Positions 41,899-51,213 of a stretch of 55,996 bases of DNA are shown one piece after another. Positions within the stretch are counted from its first letter, which is position 1. Each line of letters starts with the position of its first letter. The notes under the pieces are model-generated. The model saw nothing but the letters and a program-made list of their open reading frames with translations, was not told the origin of the DNA and ran no database searches. The position numbers and the translations under genes were made by a program. The stretch is from Oscillospiraceae bacterium. GTDB lineage: Bacteria > Bacillota > Clostridia > Oscillospirales > CAG-272. Location of the stretch: assembly GCA_015063685.1 (NCBI GenBank), contig SVTR01000021.1, forward strand, positions 1 through 55,996, in the 5' to 3' direction.

Positions 41899-41962
41899 GT
41901 AGGGGCGACCTGCGGTCGCCCGCGTAAAAAACGGTATACTGATGCCCACAGGTCGCCCCTAC
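41899..41962. repeat. GTAGGGG-type palindromic repeat, copy 6
   Basis: GTAGGGGCGACCTGCGGTCGCCC...GGTCGCCCCTAC inside the glgD-glgA gap, so it is probably transcribed within the operon. Confidence 0.85.
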
Positions 41963-42040
41963 AATATTTTTATTACAGGAAGGTCAAAATCCCCGGCGAT
42001 ATAAGCAGGTATTTGATCACTTGATCAAATATCTTTTATT

Positions 42041-42097
42041 GAGAGTTTTGAAGGGTTCCAAGGGAAACTTTTGAAAAAGTTTCCCTTGACGTACTCC
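42041..42097. repeat. Stop-codon-associated hairpin repeat (copy 3, after glgD)
   Basis: Read on the coding strand, the glgD TAA is followed with no gap by GGAGTACGTCAAGGGAAAC and a hairpin GGGAAACTTTTTCAAAAGTTTCCC. Confidence 0.85.
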
Positions 42098-43228
42098 TTA
42101 AACACTTCCATTCTTGCCAATGAAGAAGGGCATGGTCTCGTGGCCGGACAGGGTGCGTCCGTCGCGGATCATGACGTTCTTGTCGGTGATAACACAGTTG
42201 AGGCTGACGTCGGAGCCAGTGTATGTATCCTGCATGAGGATGGAGTTCTTGACCACGGTACCCTTGCCTACCTTAACACCGCGGAACAGGATAGAATTCT
42301 CTACCGTGCCCTCGATGACGCAACCGTCAGCGATGAGGGAGTTTTTGACCTCAGCGCCCTCGTTGTACTTGGTGGGGGCAGAGTTGCGTACCTTGGTGAG
42401 GATGGGACGGTTCTTAACGTGGAAGAGACCGTTTCTTGCCTCGTCGGTGAGCAGCTGCATGGAGCAGGCAAAGTAGCTCTCCAAAGAGCCGATGTAAGCA
42501 TACCAGCCGTCGTATTCATAGATGCGATAGTTGGCCTTACCAATGGAGTGACTGATGATATCGCGGAAGAAGCTGGTGTAGCCGTGAGCGACGGCATCAG
42601 CCAGCACGCTCATCATGTAACCGCGAGAGACCACCATGATGTTGGTGTAGAGGTTGACCTCTCCCGCGGGCTTGGTCATGACAAAGTCGGTGACGTTGCG
42701 ATCAGCGTCGGCGGAAATGACACCGACGTTCTCTGCAATGTCCATGTCTGTGGTATCCACACGCTTGGTGACAAAGGTGACGTCGGCACCACTCTTGGCA
42801 TGATCCTCAATGACAGCGTTCAGGTCAATGTTGCAGATAATGTCACAGTCGGACAGAACAAAGCAATCCTCGGTGCAACGATTGATAAAGTCACGGGCGC
42901 CCATGAGGGCTTCCAGACGGGAAGCATACAGCTTCTGTCCTGCGGCATTGTCATAGGCTGTGATGAAGGGAGGGAGAATCTTGATACCACCCGAACGGCG
43001 AGCCAGATCCCAGTCCTTGCCCGTGCCGATGTGGTCGAGAAGGGACTGATAGTTGTAGTGGGTGATGAGACCTACCTTGGTGATGCCCGAATTGACCATG
43101 TTGGACAGGGCAAAGTCGATGAGACGGTAGCGTCCGCCGAAGGGAACGCTGGCCATGGTGCGCACCCTGGTCAGTTCAGGGGTGCTCTGATCGTGAATGT
43201 TAGAAAAAATCAATCCTGCTGCGGTCAT
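42098..43228 (-). CDS. glgD: Glucose-1-phosphate adenylyltransferase subunit GlgD
   Basis: 376 residues. It resembles GlgC (SVPFGGRYRLIDFALSNMVNSGI, about 28-50; C-terminal left-handed helix repeats) but lacks the GGxGxRL pyrophosphorylase loop: its N-terminus reads AAGLIFSNIHDQ. This is the pattern of the regulatory/partner subunit of Firmicutes that raises GlgC activity in a GlgC-GlgD complex. An AAGGAGGGATGCAAC site precedes the ATG. It begins 13 bp after the glgC stop. Confidence 0.95.
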   Translation of the reverse strand: MTAAGLIFSNIHDQSTPELTRVRTMASVPFGGRYRLIDFALSNMVNSGITKVGLITHYNYQSLLDHIGTGKDWDLARRSGGIKILPPFITAYDNAAGQKLYASRLEALMGARDFINRCTEDCFVLSDCDIICNIDLNAVIEDHAKSGADVTFVTKRVDTTDMDIAENVGVISADADRNVTDFVMTKPAGEVNLYTNIMVVSRGYMMSVLADAVAHGYTSFFRDIISHSIGKANYRIYEYDGWYAYIGSLESYFACSMQLLTDEARNGLFHVKNRPILTKVRNSAPTKYNEGAEVKNSLIADGCVIEGTVENSILFRGVKVGKGTVVKNSILMQDTYTGSDVSLNCVITDKNVMIRDGRTLSGHETMPFFIGKNGSV

Positions 43229-43241
43229 GTTGCATCCCTCC

Positions 43242-44426
43242 TTAAACCGAAAGCATAGCGCCGGGCTCTACGGTGGCCCCTGCATCAATGGTGACGCCCT
43301 CACCAACCACGGCGATCTCAGCGCCGCATGCGCGGTCAGCGCCTACGATGGCACCTGCGCCGATGGTGACGCCGCTGTCAATAATGGCGTACTTGACGGT
43401 AGCACCTGCCTCGATGGTCAGGTCACCCATGAGAACGGCATCCTCTACGTATGCGCCGTACATGATCTTGACGCCGGGACCGATGACACAGTTCTTGACC
43501 GTGCCGTGGATTTCGCAGCCCTCGGTGATGTAGCTGTTTTCAATGGAAGCGCGGGCACCCACATACTGGGGGCCGTCCGCGTTATGGCGGGCGAAAATGC
43601 GCCAGCTCTCGTCATCAAGGTTCAGGACGGGCTTGTTGCCAAGCAGATCCATGTTGGCCTCCCACAGAGAGGAAATGGTTCCAACGTCCTTCCAGTAGCC
43701 ATCAAAGGGATAGGCGAACATCTTTTCCCCTGCGGCCAGCATGTTGGGAATGATGTTCTTGCCGAAGTCGTTGGAGGAGTTGGGATCAGCCTCGTCGGCC
43801 TCCAGATACTCCTGCAGCTTCTTGCGGTTAAAGATGTAAATACCCATGGACGCGTTGGTGCTGTCGGGATTCTTGGGCTTTTCTGTGAACTTATAGATGG
43901 AATTGTCGGGATTGGTGGACATGATACCGAAGCGGCTGGCCTCTTCGATGGGCACGTCAATGACGGCGATGGTGCAATCGGCGCCCTTTGCCTTGTGGAA
44001 GTCCAGCATCTTGTCGTAGTCCATCTTGTAGATATGGTCACCCGACAGAATCAGGACGTAGTCAGCGTCATAGCGGTTGATGAAGGCAAGGTTCTGGTAG
44101 ATAGCGTTGGCGGTACCCTTGTACCAGTCCGCGCGCTTCTGACCCTGGTAAGGGGGCAGGATGGTGACACCGCCGAAGGCGCGGTCAAGATCCCAAGGCA
44201 GACCGTTGCCGATGTGCTCGTTCAGACCCAGGGGCTGATACTGTGTCAGCACACCCACCGTGTCAATACCCGAGTTGACACAGTTGGACAGGGGGAAGTC
44301 AATGATGCGGTACTTACCGCCAAAGCGTACTGCGGGCTTGGCGGTTTTGGTCGTGAGCGCGTAGAGACGGGAGCCTTGGCCACCGGCCAACAGCATGGCG
44401 ACGCACTCTTTCTTTCTGAAGATCAT
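43242..44426 (-). CDS. glgC: Glucose-1-phosphate adenylyltransferase catalytic subunit
   Basis: 394 residues. It makes ADP-glucose, the committed step of glycogen synthesis. The catalytic loop [15 protein letters not shown] (about 11-25) and [19 protein letters not shown] (about 30-48) are intact. GTANAIYQN (about 106) and DHIYKMDY (about 132) follow, and the C-terminal half is a left-handed beta-helix that usually binds allosteric effectors. The start has an AAAAGGAGGC site. It lies between glgB (167 bp upstream) and glgD (13 bp downstream). Confidence 0.97.
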   Translation of the reverse strand: MIFRKKECVAMLLAGGQGSRLYALTTKTAKPAVRFGGKYRIIDFPLSNCVNSGIDTVGVLTQYQPLGLNEHIGNGLPWDLDRAFGGVTILPPYQGQKRADWYKGTANAIYQNLAFINRYDADYVLILSGDHIYKMDYDKMLDFHKAKGADCTIAVIDVPIEEASRFGIMSTNPDNSIYKFTEKPKNPDSTNASMGIYIFNRKKLQEYLEADEADPNSSNDFGKNIIPNMLAAGEKMFAYPFDGYWKDVGTISSLWEANMDLLGNKPVLNLDDESWRIFARHNADGPQYVGARASIENSYITEGCEIHGTVKNCVIGPGVKIMYGAYVEDAVLMGDLTIEAGATVKYAIIDSGVTIGAGAIVGADRACGAEIAVVGEGVTIDAGATVEPGAMLSV

Positions 44427-44593
44427 GTGTGGTGCCTCCTTTTTATGTATGGCGGCCTTTGCCGCCGTGAATTTGGTTACTGTTTAAGGTCGATTCCCCT
44501 TTGGGGAATCTACATTTTGCCTCCTCATCCGTTGCCGTCGAGATGCTTGGCGACACCTTCCCGGATGGGGGACGGCTCGTGAGACCGATAGCC

Positions 44594-46621
44594 CTATTCC
44601 TTTGCCGAAGGTCTTGCTTCGACAGATTTTGTGGGTCTGCTTCGCTTGACTGTGGCCTTGGCCGCCTTTCCCTTGGGGGGCTGAGTGGATGTGATAATCG
44701 AACAGCCCAGCGGTGGGATGCGGAGGGGAAGTGTGTGTTGCTCTCCCGTGGTGGATGCCGTCAGCGTACCCGTGTTGACCACACCGCTGCCGCCGAATTC
44801 CTTGGCATCCGAATTGAAAAGCTCCATATAGTCACCGGCGAAGGGGACGGATACAGGAAAGTGCTCTCGTGCCACGGGGGTAAAGTTGAGGATAACGCTG
44901 ACCTCACGTCCATCCTTGGCCACCCGGCGGAAGACCAGCATGCTTTCTTCCCACAGAGCGTTATCCGACCAGACAAAGCCGGAGGCAGGATCCTCGGGAT
45001 CCTCGTCCCAAAGGGCGGGGGTGGATAGATAGAAGTTGTTCAGCGCGGCAAAATAGTGCTGAAGCATGGCGTGATAGTCGTATTCCAAAAGGAACCAGTC
45101 CAGCTGCCTCGACTCGCTCCATTCGGCAAACTGACCGATCTCCGCGCCCATAAACCAAAGCTTGGCACCGGGATGGGTCATCATCCAAGCGGCAAAGACA
45201 CGAGCCCCCGCGAACTTTTGCCAGTAGTCGCCGGGCATCTTGTCCAAATAGGACTTTTTGAGATGCACCACCTCGTCGTGGGAGATGGGCAGGACGTAGT
45301 TTTCGTCGTAAGCGTAGGAGGGAATGTGGGTGATGAGACCGTGATTGTGCTTTCGGAAGAGGGGATCCTCCTTGACGTAGCGCAGGGTGTCGTTCATCCA
45401 GCCCATGTTCCATTTGTAAGAAAAGCCCAGTCCGTATTCGTCGAAGGAAGTGACGTTGGGCCACATGGTTGATTCCTCAGCAATGGTCAAAACGTCGGGG
45501 TGATCCTCTCGAAGACTGTGATTCAAGTGTTGGAAGAAGGAGATCGCCTCCAGGTTGCCTCTGTCACCGTAGATATTGGGATGCCATTGTCCGTGATCAC
45601 GGTCATAGTCCAGATAGAGCATGGAGGCTACGGCATCCACCCGCAAGCCGTCTACATGGAATTTTTCCACCCAGTAATATGCGTTGGAAATGAGGAAGGA
45701 CTTGACCTCTCTGCGCCCCACATCAAAGCAACAGGTGCCCCAACCGCGGTTTTCCTGTCTTGTAGGATCGTCATATTCGTAGAGCGGTGCGCCGTCAAAG
45801 CGGTACAGACCATGAGCATCCTTGGGAAAGTGAGCCGGAACCCAGTCCAGAATAACACCGATGCCCGCACCGTGCAGGATGTCCACGAAGGCGGCAAAAT
45901 CCTCAGGAGTACCATATCGTGAGGTGGGGGCATAATAGCCGCAGATCTGGTAGCCCCAGGAGCCATCGAATGGATGCTCCATGACGGGCATCAGCTCCAC
46001 GTGGGTAAAGCCCATTTGCTTGAGATAGGGTGCCAGCTCGTCCGCCAGTTGGCGGTATGTGAGAGGCTTGCCGTTCTCGTTATGCTTCCAGGAGCCGGCG
46101 TGAAGCTCGTAAATGTTGAAGGGATATCGCTGTGCGGAGGCAGCGCGCATGGCACGCTGATTCAGCCACCCCCCATCGTGCCATTCAAAATCCGTTTCTC
46201 GGATAAATACGGTGGCCGTGGCAGGCGGGGTCTCCATATAGCGGCCGTAGGGGTCTGCCTTCAAGCGGATCTCTCCGCCCGGGGAAAGGATACGGTATTT
46301 ATAAAGCGCCCCATCGGGAACGGTGTCCGAGGGAACCGATAGCATCCATAAACCTTGGTCATTGAGCCGTTTCATGGGCAGACCGATCTGCCAGTCGTTG
46401 CAAAAGCTACCAACCACGGAAACGCCCAAGGCGTGAGGTGCCCACACGCGGAAGACCACTCGATCTCCTTCCTCGTGAGCGCCTAAATAATCAAAGGCGT
46501 GTCGCGCGGTGCCTTGGTGAAATAAATACTCGTCGAACCCGCGGGATCCTTCGCCCTGAAGGGAAGCCGATGACGCGATGGAAGTGCTCATTTCAGCCTT
46601 TTTGACCTTTTCAGTCATCAT
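44594..46621 (-). CDS. glgB: 1,4-alpha-glucan branching enzyme (GH13)
   Basis: 675 residues from the ATG at 46621, chosen because AAAGGAATTG precedes it. Domains: an N-terminal CBM48-like region with FRVWAPHALGVSVVGSFCNDW (about 53-73), the catalytic barrel, and a C-terminal beta domain. Catalytic residues lie in DGLRVDAVASMLYLDY (nucleophile Asp, about 312), ITIAEEST (acid Glu, about 363) and PISHDEVVH (about 431). The last 25 residues or so are a Lys/Arg/Ala-rich tail not common in the family. First gene of the glycogen operon, with its own promoter. Confidence 0.95.
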   Translation of the reverse strand: MMTEKVKKAEMSTSIASSASLQGEGSRGFDEYLFHQGTARHAFDYLGAHEEGDRVVFRVWAPHALGVSVVGSFCNDWQIGLPMKRLNDQGLWMLSVPSDTVPDGALYKYRILSPGGEIRLKADPYGRYMETPPATATVFIRETDFEWHDGGWLNQRAMRAASAQRYPFNIYELHAGSWKHNENGKPLTYRQLADELAPYLKQMGFTHVELMPVMEHPFDGSWGYQICGYYAPTSRYGTPEDFAAFVDILHGAGIGVILDWVPAHFPKDAHGLYRFDGAPLYEYDDPTRQENRGWGTCCFDVGRREVKSFLISNAYYWVEKFHVDGLRVDAVASMLYLDYDRDHGQWHPNIYGDRGNLEAISFFQHLNHSLREDHPDVLTIAEESTMWPNVTSFDEYGLGFSYKWNMGWMNDTLRYVKEDPLFRKHNHGLITHIPSYAYDENYVLPISHDEVVHLKKSYLDKMPGDYWQKFAGARVFAAWMMTHPGAKLWFMGAEIGQFAEWSESRQLDWFLLEYDYHAMLQHYFAALNNFYLSTPALWDEDPEDPASGFVWSDNALWEESMLVFRRVAKDGREVSVILNFTPVAREHFPVSVPFAGDYMELFNSDAKEFGGSGVVNTGTLTASTTGEQHTLPLRIPPLGCSIITSTQPPKGKAAKATVKRSRPTKSVEARPSAKE

Positions 46622-46661
46622 ACAACACAATTCCTTTCGCTTTTTTGGATTCATTATTGTT

Positions 46662-46690
46662 ATTATATCACAAAAATATGGCTCTGTCAA
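46662..46690 (-). promoter_or_regulatory. Promoter of the glycogen operon
   Basis: On the minus strand, TTGACA (46690-46685) and TATAAT (46667-46662), perfect hexamers with a 17-bp spacer. Confidence 0.92.
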
Positions 46691-46824
46691 TGGAGGCGTA
46701 AAGATTTTATGTGATATGATAAAAAACAAAAATATTTTTTGCCGGGGTGTAAGATTTTATACATGAAAGGCGTCTTATATGATGAGCGTTTATGCGCATT
46801 TTCAAAAGAAGAAAGGAACAAGAG

Positions 46825-47907
46825 ATGAAAACAAAGCTTTTGACATGGCTGCTTTGCGGTGTGCTGGTGTTATCTACTGCCACCATGGCTGCATGTAACA
46901 ATGAGGGCACCACCGAAGGCACTGCGGCTGACACAGCCGTTACTGTAGAGGCGCCTACCGAGACTCCTACCGAGGCACCCACCGAGGCGCCCACTGAGGC
47001 ACCCACCGAGGCGCCCACTGAGGCACCTACCGAGGCGCCCACTGAGGCACCCACCGAGACGCCTACCGAGGCACCCACCGAAGCTCCTACGGAGGCTCCC
47101 ACAGAAGCTCCCACCGAGGCTCCTACCGAGGTGCTTACCGAGGCCGCAACAGAGCCCACAGATACTCAGCCCGAGGCTGAGACCTGCGAGACCTTGAATG
47201 GAAAGACACCTGCCGAGGCATATGCTACCCTTGTGGAGCTGTATAAGACCAACTATGCGGCGGAGCAGGAAATGACGATGATCATGGACATGGATACGGG
47301 TGATGGCTCTGCCATGCACATTGAAACCGTCACCAAGAACATGGCGAAATTTGACAACGGAAACGTATATACCCGCTCCGAGGGCACGGATCTGTTCGGC
47401 GAAAGCTCTGTAACCGAGCTGTGGTATGTGGACGGCAAGATCTATACCGAGGATTATGATGAGAACCTGGAGCCTATCAAGGTATACATCGAGATAACCC
47501 CTGAGGATGCCGAGCTGTACTACGGTTTGGATTTTGGCGGCGATACCCTGATGCCCATGGGCGAAGAATGGCTGAAGGGTGTTACCTTTGTCAAAACGCA
47601 GGAAGGTCTCTACGAGCTGACTGTGGTGATCACCCCCGAAATGCTGGCCGAATCCGATGAGGAAGCTTGGGGTGATATAGCTGAGGAGGGTATCACCATT
47701 GAAAATATGGTGTATAGCGTCTACTTCAACGAGGATGGTACGGTTGCTTATATGGCATACTCCATGGACATGGATATGATGGGTATGGCTTGTACCACCG
47801 CCGTGAAGGTAACGCTGTCTGACGCCGGCACCACAAAGGTCACGCCTCCCGCTGACGCTGATCAGTACGTGGCTTACGAGGAGCCTGACTACGGCGATAT
47901 CGGATAA
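46825..47907 (+). CDS. Lipoprotein with a 16-unit PTE tether and beta-rich domain
   Basis: 360 residues. Signal peptide and lipobox (STATMAAC, about Cys23), then 16 tetrapeptides, mostly APTE (residues 43-106), then a 230-residue acidic domain rich in Met, Tyr and Glu (EQEMTMIMDMDTGDGSAM, SVTELWYVDGKIY). The fold could be LolA/LppX-like (DUF6612-style), as alternating hydrophobic strands dominate, but I cannot confirm this. It is divergent from glgB, with an AGAAAGGAAC site. Its tether repeats match those of the unrelated solute-binding lipoprotein at 20426. Confidence 0.82.
   Translation: MKTKLLTWLLCGVLVLSTATMAACNNEGTTEGTAADTAVTVEAPTETPTEAPTEAPTEAPTEAPTEAPTEAPTEAPTETPTEAPTEAPTEAPTEAPTEAPTEVLTEAATEPTDTQPEAETCETLNGKTPAEAYATLVELYKTNYAAEQEMTMIMDMDTGDGSAMHIETVTKNMAKFDNGNVYTRSEGTDLFGESSVTELWYVDGKIYTEDYDENLEPIKVYIEITPEDAELYYGLDFGGDTLMPMGEEWLKGVTFVKTQEGLYELTVVITPEMLAESDEEAWGDIAEEGITIENMVYSVYFNEDGTVAYMAYSMDMDMMGMACTTAVKVTLSDAGTTKVTPPADADQYVAYEEPDYGDIG
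46951..47142. repeat. 12-bp in-gene tandem repeat, 16 units
   Basis: Sixteen 12-bp units (consensus GCNCCNACCGAG) encode APTE/TPTE, ending with one VLTE unit. Same period and copy number as the array at 20567-20758. Confidence 0.95.
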
Positions 47908-47919
47908 TGAAAAGTATTT

Positions 47920-47950
47920 GGCCGATCCGTTTTGCGGATCGGCCGTTTTT
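47920..47950 (+). terminator. Terminator of the 46825 gene
   Basis: GGCCGATCCG TTTTG CGGATCGGCC followed by GTTTTTG. Confidence 0.93.
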
Positions 47951-47961
47951 GCTTTTTGCTC

Positions 47962-47990
47962 TTGACAGGGAAAATGCAGGATGATATAAT
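47962..47990 (+). promoter_or_regulatory. Promoter of the 48049 gene
   Basis: TTGACA (47962-47967) and TATAAT (47985-47990), perfect hexamers, 17-bp spacer. Confidence 0.92.
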
Positions 47991-48048
47991 GGAGGTATCC
48001 TGAAGGCTATCGTTAAAGTTAATCAAAATCCGAAAGGAGCGCTGTTTT

Positions 48049-50163
48049 ATGAAAAAGTATATATTGCTCGGCTTGACCCTTCTGCTGTTGCTGTTGACCA
48101 TTGCCTGTGCCGATACGCCGACCGTAACCGAAGGAGAAACCGATACCACCGCCCTTACTTTGTCGGAGGTAGCAACGGTTGAGGTGACTGTGCCCGAAAC
48201 GCCTGCTTCCACAGAGATGTATACGGCGGAAGTGCCTACAGAGCCTGTCACAACACCCCTGACGGACACAACGGATGTGCCCACTATGGAAGCGCAAACA
48301 CGGGTCGTCACGGAAGAGGCGGACGAGACGGCTACCGAAGCTCCCACAGAAACATCGGAAGAAATGATAACCGTTGCTTTGACCGAAGCTCCTACCGAGG
48401 AAGCAACCGAGGCACCTTTGCCGGAAAGGACAGTTATGGATATTTACGGTGACAGCTATAACGTGAACATGCTGGTGGGCTTTGATGAGTATGGCCGCAG
48501 CATCCCCGCCGTGTCTGCTCGTAAGACAGATAAGGAAGTGGGTATTTTCTATTTCTTATGGCTGGGACAGCATAACCAGCCTGATATCTATGATATTCCG
48601 GATATTCTGGAGAAATACGGTGAAGAAATGCTCTTCCACACGGACGATCCCAAGGTCAGTCCCGCCTGGCAGTTCCATTGGTGGGAGGAACCCCTCTACG
48701 GCTACTACAACAGCGCGGATGAGTTCGTCATCCGCAAGCATCTTGAAATGCTGACCTCCGCGGGGGTGGATTTTATCATGTTTGATGCCACCAACACCTT
48801 GATCTATGCCAACGTGGCTGAGAAGATCATGAAAGTGATCTGTGAGCTTCGCGCCGAGGGCTGGGACGCCCCTCAGATCACCTGGATCACCCACAGCCGC
48901 TCCATCCAGACCATTCAGTCACTTTACGGTACTTTCTATGCCAAGAACAAATACAAGGAATCCTGGTATTGTGTGGACGGTAAGCCCATGATGATCGGCT
49001 ATACCACCGCCGAGAAGGACATGGCCGAGGCCGCCAATCGAGGTGATACCTCCTACAAGCCCAATGATCTCCCTCAAAAGCTGGTAGATTTCTTCTATAT
49101 GCGGGAGGTTCGCTGGCCTTGGGATCCCGTAGTGGAAAACGGCTGGCCTTACACCGAGTGGCAGTATCCTCAGCCTCTCAACACCGATATGATGAGCGTA
49201 TCTATCGCCACCCACCCCGGTGTACCCTTCAGTTTTTCTCTCACTCACGAGGGCTGGATGAACTGGGGACGTGGCTATGATACCAAGAATAAGGTCAACG
49301 TCCACGAGGATATTTACAAAGGCACCTTCTTTGATGCCCAATGGAAGGTGGCTCTCAAGCGCAACCCGAAGTTTATTTGTATCACAGGATGGAATGAATG
49401 GGTCGCTCAAAAGAACTGGTTTGAAGGCGAATATACCTATACCGATAACGTGGATATGGAATATTCCCGCGACGCCGAGCCCATGAAGGGCGGCTACGAG
49501 GACGCCTACTACATCCAGATGATGTCCTACATCCGTCAGTTCAAGTATGAGCCTGCCGACGGGCTGATCGCCGACACGGTGCGCAAGACCATCGACGTGA
49601 GCGGCGCGGCGACCCAATGGGATGACGTTAACGCCATCTATCGCCGAATCGGTACGGATAGCGGTCTCCGTGACAGCGTGGGCGGTGCCGCGTCGGTGCA
49701 TTACACCCAGGACGCCGTGACCAATAACGTCTTGGAGGTGCGGGTCACCAACGATGCCGAAAATCTCTATTTCTACATCAAGACCGAGGCGGATATGGTC
49801 GTCAGCGATGCTGATAACTTTATGAATATTTTCATCGGCACGGGTTCCGCGCCCACCATGAAGGGCTGGGAGAGCTATGAGTTTGTCATTGGCCGCTCCC
49901 GCGACGGTCAGACCGCCGCTATCGAGACCCTGAACGGGGATTACAGCGGCACCAAGCTGGATGCCACTGCCACCTACACGGTGCAGGGAAACGTGATGCA
50001 GGTCAGCATCCCCCGCGCCGCGCTGGGACTGGATCGGGGCGGAGACTTCTACTTCAAGGTGGCCGACGGCGTGGCAGATGCCGACGAGATCATGGATTAC
50101 TACGTTACGGGGCGGTCACTTCCCATGGGACGACTCAGCTATCTGTATCAGATGGATGAATAA
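48049..50163 (+). CDS. Glycoside-hydrolase-like lipoprotein (GH99/GH71-like), shorter paralogue
   Basis: 704 residues. Signal peptide and lipobox (LLLTIAC, about Cys17), then a Thr/Glu-rich tether up to about residue 125. A barrel domain opens EVGIFYFLWLGQ (about 163), with GVDFIMFDATNT (about 240) and ITGWNEWVAQ (about 444), the same landmarks in the same order as the 1064-residue protein at 22290. A CBM9-like domain follows (about 510-700; NVLEVRVTNDAENLYFYIK). It lacks the N-terminal sandwich and C-terminal stalk domains of that paralogue. Probably a surface-exposed glycan hydrolase; target unknown. The RBS is AAAGGAGCGCTG. Confidence 0.78.
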   Translation: MKKYILLGLTLLLLLLTIACADTPTVTEGETDTTALTLSEVATVEVTVPETPASTEMYTAEVPTEPVTTPLTDTTDVPTMEAQTRVVTEEADETATEAPTETSEEMITVALTEAPTEEATEAPLPERTVMDIYGDSYNVNMLVGFDEYGRSIPAVSARKTDKEVGIFYFLWLGQHNQPDIYDIPDILEKYGEEMLFHTDDPKVSPAWQFHWWEEPLYGYYNSADEFVIRKHLEMLTSAGVDFIMFDATNTLIYANVAEKIMKVICELRAEGWDAPQITWITHSRSIQTIQSLYGTFYAKNKYKESWYCVDGKPMMIGYTTAEKDMAEAANRGDTSYKPNDLPQKLVDFFYMREVRWPWDPVVENGWPYTEWQYPQPLNTDMMSVSIATHPGVPFSFSLTHEGWMNWGRGYDTKNKVNVHEDIYKGTFFDAQWKVALKRNPKFICITGWNEWVAQKNWFEGEYTYTDNVDMEYSRDAEPMKGGYEDAYYIQMMSYIRQFKYEPADGLIADTVRKTIDVSGAATQWDDVNAIYRRIGTDSGLRDSVGGAASVHYTQDAVTNNVLEVRVTNDAENLYFYIKTEADMVVSDADNFMNIFIGTGSAPTMKGWESYEFVIGRSRDGQTAAIETLNGDYSGTKLDATATYTVQGNVMQVSIPRAALGLDRGGDFYFKVADGVADADEIMDYYVTGRSLPMGRLSYLYQMDE

Positions 50164-50226
50164 GAGCGGGGAGAACGCTCGGGGCGAATCCCGTTCAAAA
50201 ACTTACAGGAAAGAAGGAAACGTGAA

Positions 50227-50802
50227 ATGAATACTCGTCAAAAAAGCGCCAAGGCTCTCGCTATCACGCTGGTGGCATTGCAGGTTCCTCTGTTGATGCT
50301 TTGGAAAATCACGTACGATGCCGTTAAATTGTCCGGTCAAAGAATGAAGGTGTCACAAGACGGGAGATACGAGTTGGTATTTGAAAAAGAACTGTTAGGC
50401 AAGGCAATAGTGGAATATCTACCCATGATTCTGGCGTTACTCGGCTGCCTTGCCCTTTCGGTTCTGACCTTGATTTTTGTGATGAAGCGCAAGGGGGCTA
50501 TGGGGATCGTCGGGGTCTGCTTCTGCGGTGTGTTGTTGGTTGCCTCTGTCGGCTTGGTCAGCGCTTTTTCCCAACCTTCTATCATACCGGGACAGGATCA
50601 TGTGAATTATTTGACGCTGTGTGAATTTATGTTTTACCGCTACTTTGGGGGGATGGAGCTTCCCATTACCCGTGTGTTTCCCCTACTGCAAGCCATTAAA
50701 TTTGTTTTCCTTGGCTTGCATATGACGGTCAGCGGTGTGCTTGGCGGTTTGGGAATCGCGGAGTTGGTGTCCAAAAGAAAGGCTTCGGAGGCTACGGAAT
50801 AA
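50227..50802 (+). CDS. Four-helix membrane protein, unknown
   Basis: 191 residues with likely membrane spans at about 10-28, 60-82, 88-110 and 160-182, and a Lys-rich C-terminus. No family recognised. An AAAGAAGGAAACGTGAA site sets the start. It lies 63 bp after the glycoside-hydrolase-like gene without an intervening terminator, so it is probably the second gene of that operon. Confidence 0.65.
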   Translation: MNTRQKSAKALAITLVALQVPLLMLWKITYDAVKLSGQRMKVSQDGRYELVFEKELLGKAIVEYLPMILALLGCLALSVLTLIFVMKRKGAMGIVGVCFCGVLLVASVGLVSAFSQPSIIPGQDHVNYLTLCEFMFYRYFGGMELPITRVFPLLQAIKFVFLGLHMTVSGVLGGLGIAELVSKRKASEATE

Positions 50803-50804
50803 AC

Positions 50805-50838
50805 AAAATGCCGTTGATCGAAAGATCAACGGCATTTT
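50805..50838. terminator. Bidirectional terminator between convergent genes
   Basis: AAAATGCCGTTGATC GAAA GATCAACGGCATTTT, a perfect 15-bp stem with A and T tails. It serves the membrane protein (+) and the ParA/basic-protein transcript (-). Confidence 0.95.
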
Positions 50839-50841
50839 CAA

Positions 50842-51213
50842 TTACAGCAGATACGTGGGCATCTTCTGACCGATCTTCACTTTATCCGAGGGTTTATTCT
50901 CGTCGTGACCGATGACGGCAGCCACGGTCTCGGGGGAGACGTTGGAAAGCACTGCGGTGTCAACAGCAGGCTTGTCTTCCTTGGTAGTGGTGGCTACCTT
51001 GGTAGCGGGCTTCTTGGCGGGAGCCTTCTTTGCACCCGTAGAGGTGGACTTCTTGGCACCTGTGGAGGTACTCTTGGTTGTGGTGGCCTTCTTGACGGCG
51101 GGCTTTTGAGCAGGGGCTGTCTCGGCGACGACTTCAACCTTCACTTCTTCTGCGGGCGCTGCTTCGGTGGCCTTGGCCACTCTTTTCTGGATGCTGTCCT
51201 TACCGATGGGCAT
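50842..51213 (-). CDS. Small Lys/Ala/Thr-rich disordered protein, ParA partner candidate
   Basis: 123 residues: a short conserved-looking head (MPIGKDSIQKRVAKA), a disordered middle rich in Ala, Lys, Thr, Pro and Val with a repeated STSTGAKK unit (about 49-64), and a tail (HDENKPSDKVKIGQKMPTYLL). The middle is strongly basic like histone-H1-type tails. It overlaps the parA stop by 14 bp with AAGGAGGTAATGAATT ahead of its ATG, so the two are translationally coupled. Small disordered proteins encoded beside ParA ATPases often act as their cargo adaptors (McdB, ParB-like), which is the inferred role. DNA binding is an alternative. Confidence 0.75.
   Translation of the reverse strand: MPIGKDSIQKRVAKATEAAPAEEVKVEVVAETAPAQKPAVKKATTTKSTSTGAKKSTSTGAKKAPAKKPATKVATTTKEDKPAVDTAVLSNVSPETVAAVIGHDENKPSDKVKIGQKMPTYLL

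Noticed and set aside
40380..41927. Long plus-strand open frame of about 515 codons opposite glgA
   Set aside because: glgA has full GT5 motifs and a ribosome binding site; the opposite frame is a compositional shadow.
46951..47142. Regular short repeats that could be taken for a CRISPR array
   Set aside because: The 12-bp units are directly adjacent with no spacers and encode a protein tether; no cas genes are near.
46707..47319. Similar VGAS-type minus-strand frames opposite the 46825 lipoprotein
   Set aside because: Same artefact of the 12-bp repeats; the forward gene has a signal peptide, lipobox and terminator.
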